DNA of 64,000 bases from Schleiferilactobacillus harbinensis DSM 16991 (GTDB lineage Bacteria; Bacillota; Bacilli; Lactobacillales; Lactobacillaceae): positions 109,918 through 173,917 of the forward strand of contig NZ_AUEH01000002.1 of the NCBI RefSeq assembly GCF_000425885.1. The letters are read 5' to 3'. The notes under the pieces were generated by a model, which made no database searches, was not told the origin of the DNA, and saw only the letters and a list, made by a program, of their open reading frames with translations. Each line of letters starts with the position of its first letter. Position 1 is the first letter of the stretch. Positions 1-8,978 of this stretch are shown here, piece by piece. A program made the position numbers and the translations under genes.

Positions 1-223
1 ACAAATATTGCAGGACCCCCACATCCGCGGTATGGTCATGGTGGTAATGGGACAGCACGACGGCATCCAGCTGCAAGGGATCCATGACTTTTTCCAATTC
101 GCGCAGCACGCCGCTGCCCGCATCAAGCAGAATATTAGTATCCCCGCTGCGCAGCAAGTAGCCGCTAGTCCCAGCCGCGGCAGTGGGATAGCCGCCGTAA
201 TAACCCAATACTTGAAATTCCAT
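1..223 (-). CDS. MBL-fold metallo-hydrolase, N-terminal part
   Basis: The first 74 residues of a metallo-beta-lactamase-fold hydrolase that runs off the left edge. The translation starts MEFQVLGYYGGYP and reaches the metal-binding signature SHYHHDHTAD, the HxHxDH zinc ligands of the fold. The preceding LLDAGSG segment is the usual strand and aspartate before that motif. An AGGAGG-like site (GGAGGTT, + strand 231-237 read in reverse) supports the ATG at 221-223. The opening resembles the RNase Z/YhfI-like branch, but the substrate cannot be told from this fragment. It is divergent from the next gene with only 29 bases between start codons. Confidence 0.85.
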   Translation of the reverse strand, partial: MEFQVLGYYGGYPTAAAGTSGYLLRSGDTNILLDAGSGVLRELEKVMDPLQLDAVVLSHYHHDHTADVGVLQYL

Positions 224-252
224 ATGCAGTAACCTCCTAAAAGAAAAGTGAG

Positions 253-807
253 ATGATTTTTTTGACCACATTGATCACTGTACTCGGTTCGGCCGAGTAC
301 TTGCACAGTAAGCAGGCCAACCTGCCGGCGAGCCGATTGCTCGTCCCGTGGCACGATGACGGCGATGCGTTGCTGTACAGCGTCACTAACCGCACCTTAC
401 CACAATTTTCAGCGGCCGCCTATTTTTCTGAAACGAATCGGCTGGGGATTTTTGGCCCAGATGATTTCTACCACTTCTGGTATTTGCATTTTAAACGGAC
501 CGACAATGCACTCTTCAACAACGCCTTGACGCCGGCCTTTTTGCAAAATATTTTGAATCAAACCGGCGCAGCCGGGTTATGGCTGGGCCAATCCGCCACG
601 GAAAAACGAGCCTGGCTGATGGTCCTTGCGGTGCAGGAGCCGCCCTTGGCGGGAGGCCATTTGCGGGATCAGGCTCCGGCGCAGATGCAGGACTATATCG
701 AACGCAGCCGGCATAGCCTGAGCGGTTTCTTTGCCCACGTATACATCACCGAAGAAAAAGCTAACGCGATACGATCGACCGGCGGACCAGCTGCGCCGAC
801 AGCATAA
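253..807 (+). CDS. hypothetical protein, 184 aa
   Basis: I do not recognise this protein. It has no clear signal peptide; a short hydrophobic start (MIFLTTLITVLG) precedes a soluble, aromatic-rich middle (residues about 60-85, with DDFYHFWYLHF). Composition and codon use look like real coding sequence through about residue 165. The ribosome site is weak (AAAAGTGAG directly before the ATG). Its last 47 bases overlap the converging BceB-like permease, so the final 15 residues (STGGPAAPTA end) may be read-through of antisense sequence rather than conserved protein. The very short divergent spacer to the MBL gene leaves little room for a promoter. Confidence 0.55.
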   Translation: MIFLTTLITVLGSAEYLHSKQANLPASRLLVPWHDDGDALLYSVTNRTLPQFSAAAYFSETNRLGIFGPDDFYHFWYLHFKRTDNALFNNALTPAFLQNILNQTGAAGLWLGQSATEKRAWLMVLAVQEPPLAGGHLRDQAPAQMQDYIERSRHSLSGFFAHVYITEEKANAIRSTGGPAAPTA

Positions 808-2755
808 AGAACAGCCAGGAGACCAGTGCCACTGCCCCCAGGACCAGCAGGAACAGGGCTGCTGATTCAGCCGTCCAGGCGACAGTCCACAGCATTTGCA
901 GGGCAAACAGACCATTCAGCGCGGCCATGATCACCGGCAGGGCATAACGCCAAGCCAAGGCATCGTTTTGCACGTGACGGATCTCATCGGCGGTCATACC
1001 TAAACTGAAGAACAGGCCCACCCCCTCTTCCCGTTCCGCCCAGGCCCGCAGCGTGAGCATACTGTTCACGGCAAAGAGAATGACGACGCTGAGGACACAG
1101 CCGACAAAAACATCAATGCCGGTTTCCCGCCGGAACGTTTGGCGAATCTTGGGGGCCGTCCACAGGGTTTGATCTCGGGAGTCAGTGTAGTGCCGCGTGA
1201 CGACTTTCCCTTTTTCAGAAAAATAGGCCGCATTCCGATACTTGCTGGGCATCGTTGCCAGCAGCCGATCGATCTGGGTCACCGTCAGGGGCTTCGTCGC
1301 CTGCCCGCCGTACCAGGTAATGGTTGCTTCCGGTTTGATTTGCGGCCACAGCGCATCGCTGACGACCATCACCATATCGGTGGCATAGGCCGTGTTGAAA
1401 GTCGTGGCATAGGGTGTCGCGGTGAGAAATCCCACTCGACGCAGGGGTGGCAGGCCCTTTTGGTTCAGATGCAGCGTGATGTTTGGCCGATACAGCGACC
1501 AGGCTGTGTTGCTCAGGGCATCACCGATCATCACGGCGCGGCCCGTCAGCCGCGGCAGCTCCGGCAGGTTCTGCATGCGCTGCACCCGGCGGTATTCCGC
1601 TTGGGACATGATCGCCACCGTGTTGTGCACTGCCTGTTCCTGACCCGTTTGGTGATTCACCAGCCGGAACTGAACCACCCTGATTTTGAACGTCGATTGG
1701 ACACGCTGCACATCACTGATTGAAAATCGGGTCAGGGCCTTATCTAAGTCCTGCCAGGCCCGCGGATTGTGGGTCACAAACGTCATCCGCGCCTGGTTGG
1801 CCGCTTCCCGATTGGCAACACTGATGGTGGTGGTCAGCATCCCCGCCCACGTCACGACGATCGACAGGAGGATCGCGCCGATCCAGAGCACGGTGGCTTC
1901 GCCGCGGAACTGCCGGGTAAGCCGGGCCAGCTTGAGCAGCCGGTTCCTCTTCAGCGGCCAGCGCGGCAACCGGCGCAACCCCATTAACAATAATGGAATG
2001 GTGGTGTGAATCAGCGCGTGTTCGCCGGAAATGACCAGGATCAAAATCGCGCTCAGCAAGCCCAGCAGCCGCAGGCCCGTCGTGTCCGGCCGAATGAGCC
2101 AGAGCCACCAGAAATGCTGGGCAATAATCAGACCGCTTACGGTCGCCAGAACACCGTACACTCCGGCCACCAGCGACAGCCGATGGCGGCCGTGCAGGGT
2201 ATCCGCCTTTTTGCCATGGAGCAGCTGAACGGGCCGAACCCGATAAACCTGGCGCACCAGCACCAGTTGGGACAACAGGCCGATCGCGGCGAAAGTGGCT
2301 AACGTGCGCACCAGGGCAGCACCCTGCCAGGGGGCAACGAACTGCGTGGCCAAGCCCATGAACCGTTGCAGCAGCAGGACCGCCAACGGCATAAACAGAG
2401 CACCAAAAGCCAACCCCGCCGTGACCATCAAGCCCAGCACGATCAGATTCAGGGTCAGAATCGTACCGTATAGTTGCTGGCGCGGCACGCCCCACAACTG
2501 ATACAGGGCAATTTCTTGGCGATATTGGCCGATGATGTAGCGCTGACCATAATAGAAAAAGGCCATGAAAAATAAGGCATTGGTCACTGCCGCGACCAAA
2601 AAGACGTTCTGACTCGTGGCCGTCCAGTTTGCCGCCACGGCGTAGCAGCACATCATGATGTAAAAAACCGCGACGAGGAAAACCGTCGCCAGCCAAAACA
2701 GGACATTGTGGTGCAGGACTCGGCCGATTATCTTACTCTTGGTGCGCCACGTCAT
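761..2755 (-). CDS. BceB-type ABC transporter permease (FtsX family)
   Basis: Membrane subunit of an antimicrobial-peptide detoxification/sensing ABC transporter, about 664 residues. It shows the BceB layout: an N-terminal membrane helix and FtsX-like helices, an extracellular domain of roughly 210 residues between about positions 325 and 540, then three C-terminal helices with the ERxEGVGLFFSLGM region. I chose the ATG at 2753-2755 (MTWRTKSK) because a GGAGGGGG site sits just upstream; it overlaps the ATPase gene end by 23 bases, implying translational coupling. The divergent BceRS-like two-component pair fits the known Bce module, in which the transporter acts as sensor for the kinase. Which peptide it handles cannot be told. 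Confidence 0.9.
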   Translation of the reverse strand: MTWRTKSKIIGRVLHHNVLFWLATVFLVAVFYIMMCCYAVAANWTATSQNVFLVAAVTNALFFMAFFYYGQRYIIGQYRQEIALYQLWGVPRQQLYGTILTLNLIVLGLMVTAGLAFGALFMPLAVLLLQRFMGLATQFVAPWQGAALVRTLATFAAIGLLSQLVLVRQVYRVRPVQLLHGKKADTLHGRHRLSLVAGVYGVLATVSGLIIAQHFWWLWLIRPDTTGLRLLGLLSAILILVISGEHALIHTTIPLLLMGLRRLPRWPLKRNRLLKLARLTRQFRGEATVLWIGAILLSIVVTWAGMLTTTISVANREAANQARMTFVTHNPRAWQDLDKALTRFSISDVQRVQSTFKIRVVQFRLVNHQTGQEQAVHNTVAIMSQAEYRRVQRMQNLPELPRLTGRAVMIGDALSNTAWSLYRPNITLHLNQKGLPPLRRVGFLTATPYATTFNTAYATDMVMVVSDALWPQIKPEATITWYGGQATKPLTVTQIDRLLATMPSKYRNAAYFSEKGKVVTRHYTDSRDQTLWTAPKIRQTFRRETGIDVFVGCVLSVVILFAVNSMLTLRAWAEREEGVGLFFSLGMTADEIRHVQNDALAWRYALPVIMAALNGLFALQMLWTVAWTAESAALFLLVLGAVALVSWLFFMLSAQLVRRSIVSR

Positions 2756-3509
2756 GCCAATGCCCCCCTCCACCGATGGTCGCCTGCATATCAATGATCG
2801 CATCAAAAAAGGCCTGGCGGTCGCCGGACCGGCGAATCTCCGCGAAAAGCGTGCCGTCTTTGATAAAAATGACCCGCGAACAATAACTGGCCGTGAAGGC
2901 GTCATGGGTCGCCATCATGATCGTGGTGTGCCACTGCTGATTGATGGTGGTCAGGTAGCGCAGCAGCTCCGTCGCTGCTTTCGAATCCAGCGACCCCGTC
3001 GGCTCATCCGCAAAAACCAGGGTTGGCTGGGTGATCAGCGCCCGGGCCACCGCCACCCGCTGCTGCTGACCAATCGACAGCTCCTGGGGATAGCGTTCGG
3101 CCAAACTGGTCAGCCCCGTCACTGTCAATACCGCCGCAAGCCGGTCCTGGGCATCCGCGACACCCTGCCGGGCAATCGACAGCGGGAGCAGGATATTCTC
3201 CCGTACCGTCATCCCGGATAACAGATTAAAGTCCTGGAACACATACCCGAGATTGGCGCGGCGGAATTCGGCCAGCTTGTCCCCGCGCAGCCGGGTCACA
3301 TTCGTGTTCGCCACCGTCACCGTGCCGTGGGTCGGGACATCGATGGTCGAAATAATACTGAGCAGCGTCGTTTTGCCCGCCCCGGACGGACCCATGATCC
3401 CCACGAACTCCCCTTTTTCCACCGCAAACGAGAGACCGTTCAGCGCCCGCACGGGATGGAGCCGGTGGCCAAAAATCTTAGTTAAACCTTGAACAGTAAC
3501 CAGGGCCAT
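2733..3509 (-). CDS. BceA-type ABC transporter ATP-binding protein
   Basis: Cytosolic ATPase (258 aa) partnering the downstream BceB-like permease. Walker A is GPSGAGKTT (about residues 40-48), the Q-loop lies in GYVFQDFN, the signature is LSIGQQQRVAVARA and Walker B is LVFADEPTGSLDS. The family is MacB/LolD-like, as in BceA. The signature reads SIGQQ rather than the commoner SGGQQ. Start at ATG 3507-3509 with an AAAGGATC site. It is transcribed away from the response-regulator gene across a 74-base spacer, in which I could not pick out a convincing BceR-type inverted repeat. Confidence 0.93.
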   Translation of the reverse strand: MALVTVQGLTKIFGHRLHPVRALNGLSFAVEKGEFVGIMGPSGAGKTTLLSIISTIDVPTHGTVTVANTNVTRLRGDKLAEFRRANLGYVFQDFNLLSGMTVRENILLPLSIARQGVADAQDRLAAVLTVTGLTSLAERYPQELSIGQQQRVAVARALITQPTLVFADEPTGSLDSKAATELLRYLTTINQQWHTTIMMATHDAFTASYCSRVIFIKDGTLFAEIRRSGDRQAFFDAIIDMQATIGGGGHWHDVAHQE

Positions 3510-3583
3510 AGCAGTGATCCTTTCTTGTCATTCAGAGTCGGAATCGGTACGATAATACCAGTATACAGAAGGAGGCAACATCC

Positions 3584-4261
3584 GTGTTCAAAATTCTCAT
3601 TGTGGAAGACGACCCCACCGTCAGTCGGCACATCGCCCAGGCGGTTACGGAAGCCGGCTGGCAGCCCTTGCTCGTCACGGACTTCAGCGATGTACTGGCG
3701 GCCTTTGTCAGTCAACAGCCGGATCTGGTCTTGATGGACATCAATCTCCCCGGCGGCCATGACGGTTTCTATTGGAACAGCCAAATCCGCAGCCACTCCC
3801 AAGTCCCAGTGATCTTCATTTCATCCCGCAACAGCAATATGGACATGATCACCGCCATGAACAGCGGCGCGGACGATTACGTGGAGAAACCCTTCTCGGC
3901 ATCGGTGCTGCTGGCCAAAATCAATGCGCTGCTGCGCCGCACTTATCATTATAGCAACCAAAGCACTAAGACTTTGGAATACGGCGGGGTCGTATTGAAT
4001 TTGGAAGATTCATCCGTACAAGTTAACGGTGCTAATGTTGATTTAACAAAAAACGAGTATAAATTATTGCAATATCTCCTTCGCCGGCACGGTCAACTCG
4101 TCCCCCGCGCCAGTCTGCTCCGCGCCATGTGGGAGGACGAACGCTTCGTGGATGACAACACCCTGACCGTGAATATCAATCGACTGCGCAAGAAACTCAG
4201 TGATGCCGGCTTAGCGACCTTGATCCAAACCAAGGTCGGGAAAGGGTATCTGATTCCGTGA
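3584..4261 (+). CDS. OmpR-family response regulator, BceR-type
   Basis: DNA-binding response regulator of 225 aa. The receiver domain has the acidic pocket (EDD at 8-10), the phospho-acceptor D52 in LMDINLP and the conserved K near EKPFSA. A winged-helix output domain follows from about residue 130 (LTKNEYKLLQYLL, then TVNINRLRKKL and KVGKGYLIP). It starts with GTG at 3584, eight bases after GGAGG. It shares GTGA with the kinase start, so the two are co-translated. The likely target is the divergent bceAB-like operon. Confidence 0.92.
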   Translation: MFKILIVEDDPTVSRHIAQAVTEAGWQPLLVTDFSDVLAAFVSQQPDLVLMDINLPGGHDGFYWNSQIRSHSQVPVIFISSRNSNMDMITAMNSGADDYVEKPFSASVLLAKINALLRRTYHYSNQSTKTLEYGGVVLNLEDSSVQVNGANVDLTKNEYKLLQYLLRRHGQLVPRASLLRAMWEDERFVDDNTLTVNINRLRKKLSDAGLATLIQTKVGKGYLIP

Positions 4262-5322
4262 ACGTTCGCAAATACCTGCAGGACCATCTGCCCCACATTC
4301 TATTCTGGATCGCCGGCCTGCTGGTCGCCGATCTGTTATTGTGGTTAGCCCCCGGCCAGCGGCTGCTGTCCTGGCCGACCTTAGTCTATCTGGACATTCT
4401 GCTGACCGTCTTCTTTTTTATTTTCATGGTCGGCGTTTATTTCTACCGTGCCCGTTGGTATCGCGGCATTCAGCAGCGGGAAGACGCCGGCTCCGATGCT
4501 TTGAATTGGCCGCTGACTGGCGCCCAAAACGAAGCCCAGCAATATACCCAAGATTACGTGAACCGAATCTTGCAGCTGCATCGCGAAGCCACGGACCAGC
4601 TGCTGCAGCAACAGGAAGACCAGCTGGCCTTCATTACCCGCTGGGTTCACGATATCAAGGTGCCCCTGGCTGGGCTGCAGCTGACCAGCGATCAATTGGC
4701 CGGCCAAGTTGATGAAGAAACCTATGACGACGTGACCACCCAGCTGGAGCGGGTCAATCACTACGTGGAAGAAGTGCTGTATTATTCCCGGCTGAGCAGT
4801 TTTGCCAATGACTACCTGCTGCGGGACCACAATCTGCGGGAAATCGTCGCCACCGCGCTGCGCAGCCAAATGAACGGCTTCTTCAGCAAGCACTTCCAAC
4901 TTTCGGTGTTTGACGAGGACTACCAAGTGCTCACCGATGATAAATGGCTGCTTTTCATCATCAACCAGATTCTCGCCAACAGCGTTCAGTACACCCCGGC
5001 CGGCGGCAAGATCACGATTACCGCCGGGCAGGATAAGACAGCTACCTGGCTGGCCATCGCTGATACTGGCGTGGGAATCGACCCCGCCGATTTGCCCCGG
5101 ATCTTTCAAAAGGGTTTCACCGGCCAAAACGGCCGCCAAGTCAACTCCCAAGCCACTGGTCTGGGTCTCTATCTCGCCCACACGATGGCCGAGCGGTTAG
5201 GTCACGAACTGACCGTCACTTCCACTCCGGGCCAAGGCACTACCGTCAAAATCACGTTCCCGTTTCTCAGCTATTATGGCGACGACCAGGCCACAGTTCA
5301 AGCGCCCAAGTTAAAGAAATAG
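4258..5322 (+). CDS. intramembrane-sensing histidine kinase, BceS-type
   Basis: Histidine kinase of 354 aa with only two N-terminal membrane helices (about 13-31 and 40-62) separated by a very short outer loop. That is the hallmark of BceS-like kinases, which receive their signal from the transporter rather than from a sensor domain. The phospho-acceptor is H131 in WVHDIKVPL. The ATPase domain has an N box around INQILANSVQYT, DTGVGI, the FTGxNG segment and GLGLYLA. The GTG start overlaps the regulator stop codon. It ends at a hairpin terminator. Confidence 0.92.
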   Translation: MNVRKYLQDHLPHILFWIAGLLVADLLLWLAPGQRLLSWPTLVYLDILLTVFFFIFMVGVYFYRARWYRGIQQREDAGSDALNWPLTGAQNEAQQYTQDYVNRILQLHREATDQLLQQQEDQLAFITRWVHDIKVPLAGLQLTSDQLAGQVDEETYDDVTTQLERVNHYVEEVLYYSRLSSFANDYLLRDHNLREIVATALRSQMNGFFSKHFQLSVFDEDYQVLTDDKWLLFIINQILANSVQYTPAGGKITITAGQDKTATWLAIADTGVGIDPADLPRIFQKGFTGQNGRQVNSQATGLGLYLAHTMAERLGHELTVTSTPGQGTTVKITFPFLSYYGDDQATVQAPKLKK

Positions 5323-5348
5323 CGTCCAGACCGCAATGGCTGGACGCT
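5321..5348. terminator. bidirectional rho-independent terminator
   Basis: Perfect 9-bp stem AGCGTCCAG / CTGGACGCT with a 10-base loop, followed by ATTTGCTT. It lies between the converging kinase gene and lepB, and its first bases overlap the kinase stop codon. Confidence 0.85.
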
Positions 5349-5359
5349 ATTTGCTTGGG

Positions 5360-5959
5360 TTAGAAGCCCTTCAACCGATTCAACGGCCAATACCGGAACT
5401 TGACGACGCCGACAATGGCGCTGCGTTTGACATAACCGAACATCCGGCTGTCCTTGGAATCGTCCCGGTGATCCCCCATGACGAAGTAGGAATCCGCCGG
5501 CACCTTTTTGCCTAACCCCTTAGATTGCAAGGTGAAGTCGTCGGTGTACAGATCACCCCGGGCCTCGTCGCCCTTCATCAGGGAATTTTTGAGATAGGGC
5601 TGGGCGATTTTTTTGCCATTAATGTACATGACATCATTTTTTGATTCCACGGTCTCTCCCGGCAGCCCGATCACCCGCTTGATGTACAGCACGCCCGGTT
5701 CATCCGGCGCGTTCAAGATGACGACGTCGTTGCGGTCTACGTGCCCGTGGCGCAGGGCGATCACCCGGTCATTGCCCTCAAACGTCGGCTGCATCGACGG
5801 TCCGGAGACCTGGTCGTTGGCCAGAACGAAGGTGAACAGCAGGGTCACGATTCCCACAAACACCAGCGCCATGGCAAAGGTCTGGAGCCACCATTTGCCC
5901 CAGCTTTCTTCCTGATTCTCTTGGGCCTTAACCTCTTTGCGACTGCTCGGTTCTTTCAC
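5360..5959 (-). CDS. lepB: signal peptidase I
   Basis: Membrane serine protease that removes signal peptides from secreted proteins; 199 aa, normal for a Gram-positive type I enzyme. One N-terminal membrane helix (about 28-47) precedes the catalytic box SGPSMQPT (nucleophile S55). The general base is K94 in YIKRVIGLPGE. The C-terminal box GDHRDDSKDSR is present. It starts at GTG 5957-5959 with a GAGGTGG site. The many secreted proteins in this window would be its substrates. Confidence 0.95.
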   Translation of the reverse strand: MKEPSSRKEVKAQENQEESWGKWWLQTFAMALVFVGIVTLLFTFVLANDQVSGPSMQPTFEGNDRVIALRHGHVDRNDVVILNAPDEPGVLYIKRVIGLPGETVESKNDVMYINGKKIAQPYLKNSLMKGDEARGDLYTDDFTLQSKGLGKKVPADSYFVMGDHRDDSKDSRMFGYVKRSAIVGVVKFRYWPLNRLKGF

Positions 5960-6029
5960 GATTTTGCCACCTCAACTCAGATATATAATCATTGTACCTT
6001 ATTCAATGGAGGGAGGTGGAGAAAATGTT

Positions 6030-7210
6030 TTACTTGGCGGCGGCAGCGGTCACGCCATGGTGTTGACGCAGCCATCCTCGGACCAACCGGGTAGCAGCCA
6101 AAATTACCAATAGCAGCACGCTGGCCGTCAACAGCACCGTGAACCCTTGCCAGGCAGTAAAGGCCGAATCGTCCACTTGCTGGGCCAATGCGCCCGTCAG
6201 AATGGGATCCAGCTTAAAGTACGTGAGCGGTGAGGAGAGCATCGGCGGTGCCACCCAGGTAATTCCCAGGAGAACGAGTTGCAACGCCGTCACGATCCAA
6301 GAATTGCGAATCCAATCCGCCAGCAGCAGATTCGTTGTCGCAATAAAAATAATCAGGCCGATGCTCAGCAGCAGGGCGCCGCCAAGATACTGCTGTAATG
6401 GCAGCAGTAGGGCGCCAAAGCCCAGCCCGTTATTGCCATAGCCCACCACCGGATACGCCAGTGATCCAAGCCCTTGCCAGAAGGCAATCACGATGAAGGC
6501 CAAGAGAAGCGGCAAATAGGCAATTTGGCCCAACGTATAGGCAATCACGCCAAACTGATTCAGTACTTGCCGGGCCGGGGAAATTCCCTGTAGCGTCAGC
6601 CACTCCCCGTGGACCGCCCCATTCGCCAATTCTTTTGCCCACTGCCGTCCGGTAATGAGAATGCCGAGAGTGAGTAACACATAAAGAATGTTTTGCTGAA
6701 TCAGACCCCAAACGTAATACCAAGCCGTTTGGTAGAAACGTTGACTGAGGTAGCGCAAGTTGCCTGACTTGTCAGCAGCCATATCGGTGTTGACTAAAAA
6801 CATGCTGTCTGGCCACATCGGCGTGATCTTGTTTTTTTTCATGTACTGATAGGCTTGGTCCGTCAGATCAACTGATTCAGACTGGCCGCTGGGCAATTTG
6901 ACACTTGACCCGGTCATGGCCGGGGTCGGCATGACACGTTGTTTTCGGACCTGCAGCGTATTATAGAACCAGCGATGATAGGCGGCTGGTGATTTGTGTA
7001 AGGCAGCTAATTCGGCGTCGTAATTTTTTTCTGACCGGGAAATTTGGCCATGCGCCGCAAAGTAACCGCATAGTCATCAACGAAGCGGGATTGCTTGATG
7101 CGCAGCGCGCCAAAACCACCAAGCAAGCCCAAAAACACCAGTCCCACGACTAACCACACCGGCCACCGGCGGTTTCGTTTCAGCAGTTCAAAGTGCCATA
7201 AATGCTGCAT
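6030..7210 (-). pseudogene. ABC-2 type permease, frameshifted at a run of seven A
   Basis: Second permease of the exporter operon. Reading starts at ATG 7208-7210 (MQHLWHFELLKRN), which shares a base with the preceding stop (TAATG). The frame runs through one membrane helix to ...FPGQKK and then hits a stop at 7007-7009. The -1 frame continues without interruption from the same point (NYDAELAALHKS...) through the outer domain and about five further helices to 6030. The switch lies on AAAAAAA (+ strand T run 7024-7030). The span is 1181 bases, one short of a whole codon number, so an eighth A would restore a 393-aa protein. It may be a mutation, a phase-variable tract, slippage or a sequencing error. 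Confidence 0.85.
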
Positions 7211-8121
7211 TATCCTCGCCTCCGTCGTTGAATCCACTGGGTCAGTCCGAGCCATACTCCATAACCGCCAATAAACGATACCCAGCTCTGCCCAAGGGCC
7301 AACAGCCACGCCTGCCAATAGGTCAGCTTGCTTCCGGGTAATACTGCAGTCCAAGATATCGTGCCGCTCAACAAGGGGGAGCCCAAAAAGCGAGCAAATA
7401 AAAACATGCACCCATTGGCAATCAGCAGCATCATTAACCAGATTCCGCTCATGACCGCCCAATTGGCAGCTAACCACTGCCACGCCGGCTGCACATTGAG
7501 CTGCATCCATTGCCGGTTGGCCGTGAATACCGCAGTGACCCACAAGGTGGACAAGATCAGGATCACCAGCACCAAGGTCAAGGGAGACGCCAGCAGCCGC
7601 TGCCAGTTGACGAGCAATCCTGGCGCTTGCATGGTCACTGTGGGACTTTCGAAAGCCTGGTGCTCTTTTTGCAGAGTCTGATACTGCTGCTTTTGCTGCA
7701 ACAGCTGCTGGTCGCTCCAACCAGCAGAATTGCCCGCGCCGGTCTTATTGAATTGCGGCCCATACCGGCTGACTTGCAACCCGCCAGCAATAAAGGCCGG
7801 GCTGTTGCGCTGCTTCACCGCTTTGATCTGCGCCACGATACCGTCATCGGTGCGGCTGGTCAAGTTCAATTGGGCGCGGAGCACCTTCTTAACTGCCGCA
7901 TCGTCGGTTTGTTTGATTTGAAATTGCAGCCCGTTGACTTCTTGACCAACACTTTGGTCCTTGCTTTCTAAATCCTGCAGCAACTGGGTGCGATATTGAC
8001 CGACTCCCACTTGGGCGAACCAGAAAAAGAGCGCCGTCAGCAACACCGTCAGCAGCAGCAACCCGCCCGCTAAATAACTGCGCCAGAGTCGGCGCAACTC
8101 GAATCGGACCACCCGCATCAT
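7210..8121 (-). CDS. ABC-2 type exporter permease
   Basis: Membrane subunit, 303 aa. One helix near the N terminus (about 15-37) is followed by an outer, Gln/Lys-rich, probably helical domain (about 40-160), then about five helices (LVLVILILSTLW, IWLMMLLIANGCMF and others). The layout matches that of the frameshifted gene downstream, so the two probably form a heterodimer. The first ATG overlaps the ATPase stop (ATGA). The substrate is unknown; an ATPase plus two permeases recalls lantibiotic-immunity or peptide exporters, but nothing in the sequence fixes this. Confidence 0.85.
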   Translation of the reverse strand: MMRVVRFELRRLWRSYLAGGLLLLTVLLTALFFWFAQVGVGQYRTQLLQDLESKDQSVGQEVNGLQFQIKQTDDAAVKKVLRAQLNLTSRTDDGIVAQIKAVKQRNSPAFIAGGLQVSRYGPQFNKTGAGNSAGWSDQQLLQQKQQYQTLQKEHQAFESPTVTMQAPGLLVNWQRLLASPLTLVLVILILSTLWVTAVFTANRQWMQLNVQPAWQWLAANWAVMSGIWLMMLLIANGCMFLFARFLGSPLLSGTISWTAVLPGSKLTYWQAWLLALGQSWVSFIGGYGVWLGLTQWIQRRRRG

Positions 8122-8804
8122 CGCTTTTTCACGTACAAGTCGTTGTACCGCGCCTCCGCAGTGTCGCCCGCATCCAAGTGGTAGAACTCAATGTGCTGGT
8201 CGACGATGAAGAAGACATCCTGAGTGACCCGCATCAGCTCATCCAGATTATGGGACGAAATCAGCGCTGTCTGACCGGCTTCCTTTGTACTAATCAAGGC
8301 CTCGCGAACGATCTGCAAACTCGTCGGATCCAATCCGTTCAACGGTTCATCCAGCAGCATCAGCGGCCGCTTCACCAAGAGCGCCATGGCCAGCAGCAAG
8401 CGCTGCTTCATCCCCAGCGAATACTTCTGCGTCTTCCGGGCCAAATAATCAGTCATTTCCAGTTCGTCAGCAATCGGCTGGATGGCTTGAATCGGCAGCT
8501 GATGCATCTGGGCGACAAAAATCAGATGCTCCCGGCCTGTTAGATATGGGTACAATACCGAATTGTCCTGTAAGAAAGCCACTTGTTCAAAAACCTGGCG
8601 GGTCGAATTGGGCGCATCCATGATTTTGATCGTCCCACTCTGTGGTTTCAGCAAATTAGTGATGAGATTCAGCAAGGTGGACTTGCCGGAACCATTGGGT
8701 GCCACTAAGCCATAAAGGCCGGGTTCCTTTAATTGCAAATTAGCTTGATTGAACACGGGTTGTTTGCGCCAGCCAAAGGACAGCTCATTAATATCGAGAA
8801 TCAT
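8118..8804 (-). CDS. ABC exporter ATP-binding protein
   Basis: ATPase of 228 aa. Walker A is APNGSGKST (about 35-43), the Q-loop is FLQDNS, the signature is the degenerate KYSLGMKQRLLLAMAL and Walker B is LMLLDEPLNGLDP, with the switch histidine in ISSHN. The SLGMKQ form is typical of ABC-2 drug or peptide exporters (CcmA-like). ATG 8802-8804 follows a GGGGAGG site. It is the first gene of a tightly overlapping three-gene operon. Confidence 0.92.
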   Translation of the reverse strand: MILDINELSFGWRKQPVFNQANLQLKEPGLYGLVAPNGSGKSTLLNLITNLLKPQSGTIKIMDAPNSTRQVFEQVAFLQDNSVLYPYLTGREHLIFVAQMHQLPIQAIQPIADELEMTDYLARKTQKYSLGMKQRLLLAMALLVKRPLMLLDEPLNGLDPTSLQIVREALISTKEAGQTALISSHNLDELMRVTQDVFFIVDQHIEFYHLDAGDTAEARYNDLYVKKR

Positions 8805-8920
8805 TGTCGTTTGCCTCCCCTTTGCATCCGATTACACTGCTTAATGGAATTGTACCGCCAAACGATGAGAAACGATAGGAAAACGATGATGTTAATTTAG
8901 GAAATCGCCAAAAACTACAC

Positions 8921-8959
8921 AAAAACGGCACCGCGCAGAATTTGATCTGTACAGTGCCG
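8921..8959 (-). terminator. terminator of the copper operon
   Basis: On the minus strand CGGCAC pairs with GTGCCG, with an inner CAGA/TCTG stem and small internal loops, followed by TTTTT. It sits just downstream of copB. Confidence 0.8.
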
Positions 8960-8978
8960 CTTGGCTTACCCGGTCAAT

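Noticed and set aside
3510..3583. BceR-type binding site between the divergent Bce genes
   Set aside because: No clear inverted repeat of the known TnACA-N4-TGTAA type was found.
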